A stretch of DNA of 64,000 nt, from contig JAJEKV010000003.1 of the NCBI GenBank assembly GCA_021234155.1, positions 18,582,386 through 18,646,385 of the forward strand, given 5' to 3'. Under the pieces are notes generated by a model. It did not search any database. It was not told the origin of the DNA and was given only the letters and a program-made list of their open reading frames with translations. The translations under genes were made by a program, and so were the position numbers. The stretch is from Isoetes taiwanensis. Taxonomy: Eukaryota; Streptophyta; Lycopodiopsida; Isoetales; Isoetaceae. Below are positions 1 to 13,300 of this stretch, one piece after another (position 1 is the stretch's first letter; the number at the start of each line of letters is the position of its first letter).

Positions 1-263
1 GATTGCGTCTTCCCTTTTGGACTAAAAGGTCATGAAGGCCATGCTGATTGGACTCTGCTCCGAGGATCTCCCTGCGGGTCTTATTTTGGGATCCACGTTT
101 TGTCGCCCGCTCCAATTGAGTAATGCTGCTGGGAGCACGCTGGAAGTGGATATACATCCCTAATGAAAGAGGTTGGCGAGATGCCTACTCCATGTCCGGG
201 TGCGATCTCTTTTGGGCGTCTTTGCCACCTCCCGGATCATACATCCATAGATAAGCGATTTTT
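1..263 (+). pseudogene. 3' end of unknown ORF, broken copy
   Basis: This is the counterpart of the C-terminal 85 or so residues of the intact ORF at 24,172-25,044. Shared stretches such as FWTKVMEGHADW and YIPNERGW are recognisable in shifted frames. Several small indels break the frame, and the 5' part lies outside the window. The function is unknown. Because the other copy is intact, the breaks may be consensus errors rather than decay. Confidence 0.6.
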
Positions 264-276
264 ATTGCTGCTTTAA

Positions 277-870
277 ATGTCTACTCTGAGTTCTACTCTT
301 TCGCCGAAGCGTCCTATTTATTACTGCAACCCCAATGCAAGCGTCGGCCACTTTGGCCTTCGGACCGCCTTCTCATGGAATGCTACCAGGGTTGCTGAAG
401 CACATCGTGCTTTAGAAGAAATGGTGTCTTCGGGTTTCTTATTGACGCCATCCAGCCATTGGTCTTCACCTCCCCGAGGCTCGTGCACGCCAAGACCTCA
501 TTGCTAACCAATATTTCGTGACCGCCTCATACACTTGCAGAAGATGACTTTGTAATTGCTGGGTTTCCACCATCTAAGACTGTTCCCCTTTTCGCCAACC
601 GAAAGTGTCGTTTGCGGGGGAGATTAGTCTTTATGCGCCCGTGCAGGGGACTATTCATGCACACCTCGCATCAAGTCAAGAACAAGGCGTCAAAACCAGG
701 TCGGGTCAGTTATCAAAAGTAGAAGACCACCGCAGAAGGACCGCCCAAAGAAGAGGCAGAGAATGTGACAAAGTGGCGAGGCAAGGTCCAGTGATTTGAG
801 TGCACTTCAAGAGGCACCCAGCATTCCCCAAAATCAGGCCTCCTTCCGTGGAGTCGGCACCGAGATCCGA
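277..870 (+). pseudogene. Second unknown ORF of the family, broken copy
   Basis: Corresponds to 25,078-25,671. It opens with the same RPIYYCNPNAS stretch but shifts frame repeatedly after about 230 bases. It is followed at about 903-912 by the same TATATATATG promoter-like run as copy 2. No known domain is recognised. Confidence 0.5.
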
Positions 871-3769
871 TGAGTGTCTATATTGGGCCAAAGGCCATTG
901 TACTATATATATGAGTAGAGCTAGCATTTGAAGTTAGATGAGTTTTGGTTCTTGTCTCCATCATTTTTCTCTCCATTGCGAGGGCTCATGTATTCTGATT
1001 GACATCAAGAAGTTTTCTTCGCACATTTGTGTTTCTCATGTTCCGTTGTTTTCCTTCCTTTGTTTTTTTTTTTTGCATATCCCGTGTGACATGCCTCCCC
1101 GGATTCTCGCTTGATCCAAGGGGTCCTCATGAGGGTCGCCTTGGCAGAGTTCCCGAACCTGCACCCCAAAACACAACTTGATCTTTCAAACATGTTCCCT
1201 AATCGATTTTTTATGGTCTCCATGCTTCCTCACATCTTAGATATGATTGTTTACCATGCATCGCTAAAAGTGCAATTTTAGATATTTTGTAAATACTAGT
1301 TGTTTTGTAAACAACATCCTCATGATTGAAAAGGAGAAAGAGGAAGGTGATGATCTTAAACCACAAGACACGGTGAAATATCGCCCAATGTGGAAAAGAA
1401 ATTCTCAAATCACAAAAAGAAAAACAGATTGATTTTTAGAATGATGTAATAAAAACACTAATGGCGCTTTCAAGAGAATTCAGAGAAAGAAAAAAAATGA
1501 CTAATGAAAGGAGCTCTAACTGATTGTTGCTTCCATTAACCTCGAGGAGCCAATTCTCCGCTACTCTTCTTTGGAACAACCCCCTATTAAAAATCTCCTC
1601 AATCTTAAATAGAGGATCCCGGCATGGGTAACACTAGCTCGCATTACGGAAAAGGAAAAAGATTCCTCTTCAAGAAATAAAAACTTGAGAATATCAGGTA
1701 CCGTATAACAATAATAAAAGGTTATTGAAAGGGAAATCTTTAATGGTTGGTGATATCCGCTTGCGCTTGCACAAAACCCCTAATACTATTATAAAAGATG
1801 CTTGGAAATTTTTCAACATCAACAACTCATTGGGAACAGAGCAAATAAGGAATTGTTATTCATTCAGAATACGTAGACACCGCTAAGGATACAAATCTAC
1901 TCAACAAAAACAAAGTGGTTGATATCATTAATGGAAAAGAAAATGAGATTAATTAAAGGTCGAAGGTTTTCCGGTATAGATGAGGTTATGAATTTATTAA
2001 ATCACCAAATTAGTCAAAAAATGCTTTCATGTAATGAAATGAATAGTTTCATAAGGATCTTGTCTTTTTTTGTAGGTTCTCTAGTTTCTTTATTGGAGGT
2101 TTGCATTTTGTTGACATATATTTTTTTGCATGATTGCAGCAGGATAGTGGTTCTTTGTGCATGTATGATTTATTGGGTTCAAACCCACACAAAATTTTTT
2201 CAGCTGTACGGGTTTATTGGGTCCAAACCCCATACAAATTACCTTTGGCCATGCAGATCATTCAAACATCCTAATGCATATGAACTATCGATTCTTTTCT
2301 TCATTCCTTCTTATCATCGCCTCATTCCTAGCCATTGATCATTGTAATATTCCTCTATTACTTGGCAACAGATTGTAGACCCACCAAACCTTGATGGGTC
2401 AACCGCATTTCGACCTCACCATAAGATTTGTTGAACCATTGGTAGAAGTCAACATACAAGTCAATTTAGAAACCACCATGCAAAAAAAAAAAAAAGGTGA
2501 CTTGAACCCAGCATATGAGGCGGTGACTCCAAGTTTTTCACAAGCTCATGGCTTTATATGGCATTAGACAGATGCTTCAAAATATGTAACACATATATCT
2601 CAGACATTCTTTTGTAATATAGACACGAACTGGTGGTAGCACATATTTCTACAAACTTAATAAAGAAGCATAGATTCTTTCAATATATACATAAGCCCTC
2701 TCGAATCAAGCTAAAACTGTGGACCCTAATATACTATCCGCCAACGATAACAATAAAGTAGTGTACACTATAAAACCCATGTCTCCACAAATTTTGCAAA
2801 TAACAATTAATCCTCTACATTGCAAAATTCAGGAATCTCACTTGCACTTTTAGGACAAAATGTTAAAGCTAAACTAAGAGCATGTAACATGCGTAAATTT
2901 AGGAACAATCAGATACATGAAACCCGCTACGATGGTCCAAATCAATACATGGAAGGTGTCAGTTTATATATTCATTGGTGCACACGCCCGCATTATATTT
3001 GCCATGCCCTATTAGAAGGTAAAAGAGGGGCGGTAGGATGAAGAAAATTTCAATAAAAAGGAGAACGCAGATGAGTTGTTGAAGATGAAAAGGGAATAAA
3101 TGGCATCTATAAGATGTAAAACCCTAACTACCAAGAGAGAGTCCATACGATCTAAAGATAATGGGAACTAAATAACCGCCAACAACATCACAAACTAAAG
3201 AACAAGATATGATTATATTATTTATCTCAGATACACAGATTGGATTGCACGGTTAACCACGCAACCGGGTCCACAGGGTTTTAGCAAACATGGCAATGCA
3301 ACTGGCTTATTGTACAAATCACTGGTTATACTCCACATACCTCATGAGCAAAATTAACTTCCCGCTTATGAAATAAGAAGGATTCTCCCCTGAATCACAA
3401 ATCATCAATTGTTTTCGCCAAGAATCTCCTCTCAAGTCCCTGTGTACGTATGATGTCAATTTATTGCCATGTCTGGTCCGACCTCGTGGACAAGGTTTTG
3501 GCATCAGCCCAACCAAGCTCTGGTATCAACACCTTATATGCTTTTCAGAATCAATGGGAGCCAGAACTGCCTGGCGGTTCTGCAAGTACAGGACAGTGGT
3601 GGCTTTTTGTCTCGGATTGCTGCAGCCACAAGAAGATGACTCGGTCCAAATGCCTTTGCTGGATAAGAGGGCCGAGGAGGATCGCCGCCCCGCCCATGTG
3701 ATGATCAGTAATCAAAGATCGCCCATCCGCAATCTTTCTTCCGTAACTCCGCTATCGCCGACAGATTAG
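871..3769. other. Decayed repeat sequence, no gene recognised
   Basis: Noisy counterpart of 25,672-28,607. It starts with a leader-like region (TATA run near 905 and a pyrimidine-rich tract at 1,010-1,075) and continues as AT-rich sequence with short disconnected ORFs. I recognise no protein domain or RNA gene. Confidence 0.5.
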
Positions 3770-3894
3770 GTACTTATTAGAGACCCATTACTTAATGCTG
3801 GCACCCCGCCAGATGAGGCGGGCGACGATCGCAGCGCCCGCCTATCCTCAAGGGGCCGCCGCACTTACACGCGTAATGGTCTCCCAATGAGTAC
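3770..3894. repeat. Foldback (MITE-like) element, copy 1
   Basis: The two ends are imperfect inverted repeats (TTAGAGACCCATTAC near the left end against GTAATGGTCTCCCAA near the right end), with a GC-rich centre. It is the noisy counterpart of the cleaner foldback at 28,608-28,738. It carries no coding potential. Confidence 0.55.
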
Positions 3895-3947
3895 CATCGG
3901 ACGTAATACATGGCTGCTTGAAATTACGCCCATTCACATTTTGACAC

Positions 3948-4113
3948 GTGTCTTGATCCCTGGGCCATGGGCGTAAGAGCCTGGGGGAATTCATATGCAG
4001 AGGGGTGTCTTTGATCTCGGCTATGCTGAAGAGCCACTGGGGAGCTATGGCGCACTAGTGTTTTGATCCGGCCATATGTAGAGCTGGGAGCCATATGCTG
4101 GCTACGTAAGAGA
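3948..4113 (+). repeat. 60-bp tandem repeat, three degraded units
   Basis: Three diverged units of the repeat seen cleanly at 28,789-28,968, each containing GTGTCTTTGATC-like and GGAGCTATGG-like pieces. Only the middle unit keeps most of the sequence. Confidence 0.5.
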
Positions 4114-6162
4114 AGCTTAACATCTGGGTCGAGATCGGATAAAAAGAAACAGCCTTAAGCACATCAAAGGTCTAAAGCAGAGCGAACATAACTAAAATGG
4201 GTAGTTGCAATCGCAGATAGAAATGTTAAGCCCACATCCGATGGCGGAAGATCGATGGTTGAAGTTAGAGGCGAGATTAGAGATGGAGATATTCTAAACT
4301 TGATCTTCAAGTATAAAAAGCATGAATAGGGACTAAATCCCTCCAAATACGAGAGGTATAATAGAAAATGTGAGCTTAATCCGTATAAGAGGACAAGTAT
4401 CTGGTGGTTTAAAGTATAAAATCCAATTTTTCTAACATGTTGGAAGCTCGGTAAGCATCACCTGGCGAAGGATCTACAACCCATCCAAATCTAAAAATGT
4501 AGAAACAAATAGAAATAAAAACAAGTGCGGATTCATACCGTATCCCATCGGATCTTGTTCCCCCATGAAAGTGAGAAACTTGTTGAGGAAACCGCACAAA
4601 GTAGAGGAGGACTTAGCAGCTACCGGCTCAAAAATATCGTAGAGTTTTTACTTGGATATAAAAGTGGCCAAAACCCAAGAATTTTCAAGCAACCATGTAT
4701 TACGCTATATATATCGCCTCCTATTATGCTCACGTGCCTGTTTCAAGGAAGAGCCCATTTCCTTATAAAGTTTTTTGAAAATAGAACCTTAGCCCTTTTT
4801 AACCAAAATAGCTGCTGCCCCTTCTTTTTATTCCACGACATATTGTAACCACCCTTAATTAGTTGCTCCACCTTTACCTTTTATTTCCATAAAGGTTCCT
4901 AGGTATATATATCCCCTTTCAATGGTTATCCTTGCCTTAAATATATTTTGGGCAAGCCTAGCAATAATACATTAACATGCAATGTTTAGGCAGATTTTGC
5001 CATGCCACATAACCTGGCCGCTTATGGACCACTTCCCCTGCTTGACTCCTCAGATTAACCATCCCTTCTCAAAAAGATCGGCCACGATCATCTGGGCACG
5101 CCTAATTTGGGGCCATCCTTCTCAAAGTGGTTTGTCCCACGCTCAATGTACACCGAAAGTTTCTCAAACTCGAACTTCAAGAGATCAAGAGACACGTTAT
5201 TGTTTCACAAGACTATATCCATTGTACCTCCACGGTATGCTTGTTATCTTCATAATGGTACTACTTTGATTGTATCTCGACGATACAAAGATTCCATGAC
5301 ATGCATGCAAGTTTTGTCGACCTATTAGGTTGCAAACCACACACCACTCTTCAAAATATGCATCATGCACCTTGTTCAAGCCCTGCAACACACATTAATC
5401 TACCAAGAGGCATTCATACAATTAGTGCAACCATGTTCGTGCCTATGCTGCAATCATAATTACCAATCTACCATGGGTACACAAGAAGTAAAATTTTACT
5501 TTATTCCTATAAAGAAAATCAACTTATTTAACTTTACCCATAAGTCCGTCCCATAGAAAAAAAATAATTTGACATTCCTTATCCAAATTTTATGCCCATA
5601 TATTTGATACTTGGCGTAAAGTCCTCCAATGTTATCATCTACAAACCTACAAATAAGGTCAATGTTAATATGAATGACTTCCAAAGTCAATATTTATACC
5701 ACGGCTAACCTGCCTCTCATTCCACCACGATCCTACTCCACTATCTCAAGCAAGATGCTTTTGGTTCTCCATACGTGCTTAAAAGGTGTTGAAGTTACAC
5801 AGCCGGGATGATCAAGTCGAATTTAGAGATGGCAAGAGGTTATATGATGGTAGTTCGCTACTATGACAAACAGAGCCCAATATTGTAACGACAGTGTTAC
5901 TTGTCTCCAGACAAGTTTTTCCACGCCAACCCAAATGGACGCCTTTTTCCTACTATAAGGTAACTAGAAGTGCTTGCCTATCTATGATAAGACACATTGA
6001 TTTGTATGTTTTCAACTTTGGTTGCTATCATCTAACATCCGGAAAGCCGCCAAACCCCATTTTGTTAAAAGTGCAATTTTACGGTTTAGGGAATTATTTT
6101 CTTATTATTACAAGTTTTGGCTTAATTTTTGTAATAATGAGTTATTGACTATACAATGAAGT

Positions 6163-7237
6163 ACAATGTCATGTTTTTTCGAGTGTTCATAAGTTTATCA
6201 ACTTCCAAATTTAATAGAGAATTTTTATAGAACTTTAGACAAAATTATATGTTAAAAATCCTCCAAAAATCACCATCTATAATGATGCATCTACTTATAT
6301 CTATGAGAGCCAGTTTCAATCAGCCATTGGGAGCTACTTCAAGATGAAAAAAACTTCTATAATAAAAGCGTAATAATCGACCGGGGAATCAAATGTTATC
6401 CTTCAAGGCGCAGATCGACAAGAATTGTATGGGATCTGAGGCATGGGGACGTGCCTACCAGACAAGAAATGGAACAAAACAAGAAGGATCCTTAGACAAT
6501 GGCATAGACAGAATTTTTGTAAGAGAAAACATGCCCCTCGTACCATGATATATGAGAGCAGCTTAAAACCAATGGAAGTGAGAGCGTGGGAAAGGACTAT
6601 CGTGTATTTAATAAAAGACAATGCGAGGTCATACAGAAGTCGCAAGCATTGCAATCAACGAGTCAACAAAATCACACATCATCGTAAGCGATGATGGTTC
6701 AAGGATGTAGCAATACAGACTAGAGAATGGGGATGAACCCGGGAGTGATCTAGTAAACTAAGGGAAATGGAGTGAAGATCGGCCGCCAAGCATACACCCG
6801 CATGGCGCAAAAACACGCCAGATTAAAGACACTCCGCTCATGATAGTTTTCATCCGTATTATCAGATAGGACAATGTATGTATCGAGACAACCCGCTAGA
6901 GAAGGCCGGAGAGACGATCGGGCGAGATTTAGGATGGGGAGCTATGATCTAAGAATTGAAAAGACAGATGGAGGAAAATAGAAAGAGAGAAACGGATATG
7001 CGTAACTGGGGGTCATAAGAAAAGTAGAAGATGAGAACCACCGCTAAACGAGAATGTCCAATGTAATGGAGACGTGTTAGGAAACAAGTAGGCATAAGAT
7101 GGGGATAAAGCCAAGAGCATACCTTAATGACAAGGGTAGACATTAAATGAAAGACCTGGTAGCAACCAGAAATGATAACCAAGCATCAGGTAGAGACACA
7201 AAGAAAGAGGGCTGATAATATGAACCACCCGAGAGGT
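6163..7237 (+). pseudogene. LINE reverse-transcriptase C-terminus, copy 1
   Basis: Noisy counterpart of the LINE fragment at 31,130-32,160. Matching pieces include KPMEVRAWERTI and the surrounding thumb/connection region. The C-terminal cysteine-histidine cluster is scrambled by indels. It is non-functional as read. Confidence 0.6.
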
Positions 7238-7766
7238 AAGACATTGATGCCACAAACGCCGGGTTAAAAGAGATGATTGATAACGATGTAATTTACGGGC
7301 CATGAAGCCGATCATGTTTTCGGATGCCGATACTAATAGAAACTAAGAAAAAAGCCTTTAAAAAGATTACAATATATCAAAGGATGATCCGCTAGTAGCC
7401 TTTTTTGGGAGCTCGGCCCATGCTACATCACCCAAGGGCCTAGGCACACAAGGGACAATAATTTATTCTATTCCATTCTATTTCTTTCTTATCTCAATTT
7501 TAGGGAACTTGTAATAATGATTAATATTTTGCATATAGAGCAAACTTACTCTATGATGTCCTCCAAAAAAATTATAGTCCGAAAGTTCAAAAATGGTATG
7601 AAACCAAATGCAAAAAACAAGCTCATTAAAAAACGCAAAAGAAAAAGTGTCACAAGAAATCAAGAAAGATTTTTGTACCGAGCCCATACCGGGTTCATAG
7701 GTCCATTTAGCCAAATAACTTCCCTTATGTTAATCGATCTCAATTTGAATTTTGGGATATGAATAG

Positions 7767-8190
7767 TGTACGCTTCGTCGACCGACCACACAAGCCGCAT
7801 CAATCACACCTTCCTCATACCCTCGAATCCCCTCGGATTCCCCCACGGTTGAGAGCCTTCCTAGTGCTCGTAGAGATGCAACCGAAAGTGGTTTAAAATC
7901 GCATCAAGCCCCAAATGCTGTGTCTTTATAGGGCACCAAATGGCCTTTGGGTTGGTTCAACTAAGGCCAACAGCCGAAATGGAGAATCGAATGCCTCCCA
8001 GCTTGGATTGGCCCTCCAGGTTCTAATTGCCCAGTAAAGGGCTATTGCCCTATTGCATAGCCATCCATCCTCGATGGTTTTGATTAACCCATCCTAATGG
8101 GTTGTTACATTTCATCACTTTTAAGATATTTTATTTCTATAGCTAATGTTTTATTTGGATTGCCCCCTTTGACCCATTATGTTTATAACA
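7767..8190 (-). repeat. LTR of the outer gypsy family, copy 1
   Basis: Starts TGTAC, ends TTTATAACA, and follows the left outer LTR at 32,696-33,148 throughout. The bases GAATAG precede it, as they do in copy 2. A CCTCCCCTTTTAAA tract follows, which is the polypurine tract read on the opposite strand. About 30 bp shorter than its partner because of scattered losses. Confidence 0.8.
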
Positions 8191-8439
8191 TACCTCCCCT
8201 TTTAAATCCTTGGGTCCCCTATGATTGTGGATGTAGGTGCATTTAGAAAACCCTTTCCTTAGGGTCACCCAAGTGACCACCGTGTTTCTTCATCTAGTCC
8301 TTTCGTGTAAACCTGCCTCGTATCATCACCTTGTGACCATGGTTTCGTAGGCTCATAGTTTTGACGTCCCTACTTGCTATCCCCGATGCAAGTCCTCAAA
8401 TTTTACTAGGTAACTATCCTCCTATTAGACCCTTCTAAT

Positions 8440-9001
8440 CTTTTCATGGCCTCCGTTCCTCGGGTCGTGAGGATTTTGTCGCGACATACTTTCACTTCTC
8501 CCATGTGGCCTCGAGAGTGATTGACCTCGCCACAAGATCAAGCCATTCTAATATTTCTATTGCGCTCCCAATGTCTAGAATCGCATCAGAGTTACCCCCG
8601 AGCCAAGGGCTAGGGGGTATTGTTGTCGAGCAACTACATTGTCCGCGGGACAATATTGCTTTCTTTGAGTTGGCTTACATGGAATGGCTGTGATGCACTC
8701 CCTATTCCATCCGAGTCCAACTCATATGCCGCCTCATTGATCCTTCAACACTTTGAAGGGTCCAAAGATACTTGGCCAATTTGGGGAATCTTCCTTGACT
8801 AAAGTGGTCCAAGGTTCCAAACCTGAGTGCCGGGGTAGACTATATGCAAGTAGCGCACTCACCCTTCCTTGAAGGTTACCTCTTCTAATGACATGTTTGT
8901 TGGCATTTAGTCCTGCCCATCTTGAGCCTTCCTTAGGTTTTGCCTCTAATCGATACAATATGGCTTGCATATCTTCCAACATATGATAATGTCAAGCTTT
9001 T
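8440..9001 (-). pseudogene. Gypsy integrase C-terminus and chromodomain, copy 1
   Basis: Minus-strand counterpart of 33,396-33,971. The start MLEDMQAILYRLEAKP and NANKH are readable, after which frameshifts break the GPF/Y and chromodomain parts. It abuts the inner-family LTR at 9,002 exactly as in copy 2, so the nested insertion predates the duplication or both copies are the same locus. Confidence 0.7.
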
Positions 9002-10356
9002 TGTGACGTCTGTGGAATATACCATAAATACGTATATTCCCTCGATCCACACACCATACAAGTCTATCTTCATAGCCTTGTATACCATAGATTGTGGCAT
9101 CTAGGGGCATGGGTTATTCTCATAGCTTAGCCAACCATAGGTTAAGCCATTATCCACGGGCCTTAACAACCTATTGGGGCACCACACAGACTTCCACCAT
9201 TGGTGCCACGCGGGCATCCTAGGTGGACCAACTTGGCAGGGCATAAACCCTAACCCTAGACCTCTTTTCCAGCCCTAAGCACCCCGAGACTTTCACCTAC
9301 TTGTTCGGAACCCCGTCAACATCGCTTCAGGGTATTAGGCCTGCAGCAGCCCCAGGGTGGAGTCTGCTCTTGGAGGAGGAACAGCCTGTGAGTTTAAGAC
9401 CATGGAGCCTTGATCTGGAGGAGAGCATCGTGAGTGTGTATGTAGGATAGTAGTGTTGTGATCATCCGAATTAGCAATCCGCATGTGCTAGTATTTTGTA
9501 TCTATAGAGCCATCCTAGAACCTTATATATATTCAACATCTTGAACCCTAATCAAGGAACCTAAACCAATAGTTAGTTGTATGATTAGGTTAAGATGTTC
9601 TTCATAGGATTATTCTCATGATGATTATGTGATGATGGTTGATCATGTTTGGTTCTCCTGTATTGGGAAGGGGGTAGAGACCCAGAGCCATGTAGTATGC
9701 TCCCCAGAGATCCCTTTAGTTCCTATTACCATGCCCAGGCAGGAGCCCACCTGTGCTATGGAGGCTATGATATGACCTCAAAGACTGCATAACTGGGGCT
9801 AGAGGGTGGGAGGGAGGATCCTCGCCGAGTGGGGCTTTGGGATCCTACAGTGGGCCAGGCTTATGGTCGTCACTCGTGTGTCGGCATGGGTCCGAGCACC
9901 TCCCTGCAATGGTGTTGCTCTCGAGAGTCGCAAGGAGGGCTTGGCTCGCTTTGGGGTTCAGCCGGGTACCTAATCGTAGGTCACCACGATTCTCTAGCCG
10001 CCTACCTGCACCTCTAGACCCCGAAGGGGAGATGCAACCTTCCTGCCCCATCGGACTGTGGAGATGCAACCTCGAGCAGCCTCATGGGTGATGCCACGGG
10101 ATTGCAGATCCCAAGGCTGTAGTCCCGTCAGAGCCTCGACCCAGCCCATCTCGCAAAGTATGCACAGGAGGGGCTGAAGGGAGGGCCAACCCAGCCATTA
10201 CCTCTATGCCAGCCCTCGCCATTGCCATGACTCGGTCTGCTCTCATCTTGAGGCTCAGCTTGGCCAGTCACCCTCCTTACGCAGTCCGAGCCGGTAGGAG
10301 CTTCTCCGTTTATGGTTCGTGATTATCATCTATACTGGTTTATGTGCAGCACTACC
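9002..10356 (+). repeat. Inner-family LTR, truncated copy
   Basis: Begins TGTGACG and follows the 5' LTR at 33,972-35,593 up to the CACTACC at its position 35,363-35,369; the last 220 or so LTR bases are missing. Its two G-boxes and TATA box are altered relative to the other LTRs (CACGGG and CACGCG instead of CACGTG). Sequence to the right is unrelated T-rich DNA, so this is a rearrangement or assembly breakpoint. Confidence 0.85.
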
Positions 10357-13300
10357 GTTTTCCTTTTCCCATTACCCCTTTCCATTTCTTTTTCCTTTTC
10401 GGTCAGTTAACCATCCTAAATGCCTTTTGCTTTCCATTTTTTTGGGTGTCTGCATCTCTAAATCTTCTGGGTTTCCATTTTATGTTTTTATAATACCATA
10501 TGTTCTTATCATTTCATTCTTATGATCTCTCTCTTTTCTCGTGATAGATGTAGCCTCGATTGACTTAATTCTTGTTCATTTCTCGGGCCGGTATTTATTA
10601 TTCATTTTCACAGCGTGTTGTTGCGTCTACTTTGTGGCTCGTGGTCACAACTTTGTTTTACATGGTTTTCTTTTTCTCAGTGGCGTTGTAGCCTCAGAAA
10701 GTATTTGTTATTTTCTCCCACATTGGCGCTATAGCCTCCGAGTGACACTAATCGGATGTTTGTTCATGGCGGCTTTTTTCCGCCGGATAGTTCCTGATTG
10801 GTGTTTGTTTTTTCCTTCCTCGGCGGGCCCCGGAGCTCCCGAGTCTTTATTATATTCTTGATTTTTGCGCTTTGGCATGTGCCTATTCACGACCGACTTA
10901 ATTAGCGGGTCATCCCTTTTAAACTTTTCATTGCGGTCGGTTTCTTGCGGGTCTCTCGGTTATTCGGTATGCCATCCATGTGGTCAATTAACTCCCACTT
11001 CTCAAAGCGGGCGTATACGGTGACATCGCCGGCGTTGGCGTTTTTCCCATTAGGGTTTTCCGAAGCTTCGAAGGGCCGAGGTTTTTCATCCCGATGAGAA
11101 GCGTATCGTCGTTTTCTCACCTTTGTATAGACCAAGCGCGGATAAATCATCTTTTATCTTGTATTCCCTAGTTTCTTACGTTGCTCGATGATTGTCTAGT
11201 TTGAGCACTCAAATTTCAAGTTCTTTCAAAAGTTCCTCCCATTTGTGGGGAATCAATGTGTACTCAATGATTTTACAAAGCTCAATGAGAACACCACTTC
11301 ACTTCTCTTGAGCTAGTTTTTTTCCTTCTCCTTTATCTTGCCGGTTTCTCCTTCTCTACTAGGATTGAATGTCTGCGGCTTTGCTTCTATCCATCAGGGC
11401 TTTATTTCTATCGAATCATTTGTTAAGCTTTTTAGATTTGATAGTTTCCCTTTCCCCTTCTAGATTCAAACCCGTTTTCGTGATTTTTTTCCCTTCATGC
11501 GGATCGAGTTGGGGCTCGCCCGTGGGATTTGAGCTTGTTGCATGTCATCATGATCCTTGTAGATGTGGTGTGCAGAGATTTATGGCGGGATGTTTGGGGC
11601 ATGGCATGGCTCAGCCGTGATTGCTTTCAGGTCTTGGATGGCGGGTCTACATGCTCTAGATAGAGTGCTTTCATGGTACCACTGTTGAGCTTGAGAGCTG
11701 ACGGATGGGGTTCCTGATGCCCACGCTATGCTAAGGCTTAACCACTAGATTCGTTTGGTATTCTTGACCTAAAATTAGCAGCAGAGATTTTTATGCTTTG
11801 TGTAGTCTTTTGTTTTTAGAATCACGAGGATCCCTTTATGGGATCAAAAACCCATTATTCTTACTTGAATTGAGCTTTTTTATAGACGAGGATCTGGCCG
11901 GGCATGCTCTGATCGAAAGTGATCTTGTCGGTGGAAAATGGTTCTTCGGTTGGTAGAAATTGGGGGGCAACTCTTTTGTCTAGATGCGTTCTTCATTTAA
12001 TAATAATTATAATCAGATTTTGCATAATAATCGATTTGCTTGTCAAACACTTGTAACTTTTAGTGCTTTCAGTTTTCGCAGGTCACGGAGCTCAACTTGG
12101 AATCGATTTTACATGGCGCACATCGGAGCTTCGACAATTGAATGCTCTTTGGGCTGGCTTTCTCACACCTTGGCTTTGGAAGTCGGTTTGATTTTGCCGC
12201 CAGGATGCAAATTTGAGAGGAGATTAGTCATTTCGAGTCGTATAGTTCAAAAGCTCTGTGTACAAACCGGATTCGGGGCTTAGAGGACTATAATCGTTTT
12301 CTTCCATTTCTATTCTTGTAAGTATGGTTTTTGCATTGATTGTACCTTGGTATTGATCTTGTGCCTGTAAATAAAATCCTTCCTCAATCGATCCCTGGCT
12401 GCAAGATCACCGCCGATCACAACCGCTTCCTCGCCCATGTCGGTTATTCTATAATTTGGAAGGGATACCGGAAATTCGTTTCCTTGTTCCTTCCCTTTGG
12501 GGGATACAGGGTCTCCATTTCCCCACGAATTTTATTCCTTGGACTAATGGTCATATGCCTTCCTCTTTTTCTTGGGGTTGTCTTTTGACATTTTCCATAT
12601 GGCTCCTTTTGCTTGATTGATTCACGCCCCTTGGTTATGGTTTCTTTTAGCATTGCATTACTGCTAGCATTTTTTCAAAGTTTGTTCTCGGATTAACAAC
12701 GGTGTTCTTTTTTCGGTTACGATTATTTTCTACTACTATTGCATCTACGTGTGCGCTATTCCAACGTCCTTTGACTAGGGGTGCCGAAACTGTAACATGC
12801 CTGGGCAAGACCAAGTCTTCACTTCGTTGGAATGCGGTTGCATTTGGAATGCTTGTTTAAGGTATGTGCTTTTAATACGTTTCCCACTTCATTGAAAGTC
12901 GCCTTCATATGGTTTCTAACCTCGTTTGTTTCGTATATCCCTTATGTTTGTTGGTTTGTCCCTTATATGCATTTTTCTAACCTAGTTGAGTTGTATTCTC
13001 TTGCATATGTTTGATGGTGCCGTAGATGCATCCATGTTTCTCTCGCCTCGATGCCCTTGAATTGTTCAACATTTGCATGGTTGTTTTATCATAATAATAA
13101 TGGTTGGTATTTCATGGATTTCGTTCGGCTGTCCTTGTGTTAGGTTGCATGAACCACTATGGGTTGCGCACATTTTTGAGAATCAAGTTTTTATAGATTG
13201 GAATGCCCTTCACGCATGTTTTGCCTCCTCGTAGCACTAGGGTGGATTTCATAGGTTGGCACCGTTAACATCGTGCTCAATTATTAGTGCGGCTCATCAT

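Larger units (their letters stand above)
1..10356 (+). repeat. Large direct duplication, copy 1 (noisy)
   Basis: Read side by side, this block follows 24,785-35,371 in the same order and orientation: unknown ORF end, TATA/leader, foldback, 60-bp tandem repeat, LINE 3' end, outer-element LTR, integrase tail and inner-element LTR. Some stretches are identical (about 3,190-3,410 against 28,025-28,240). Others differ every few bases, mostly at CAG/CTG. Homology stops inside the inner LTR at about 10,356; the left end lies outside the window. It may be a real segmental duplication, or an allelic or unpolished contig piece placed in series. Confidence 0.9.
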
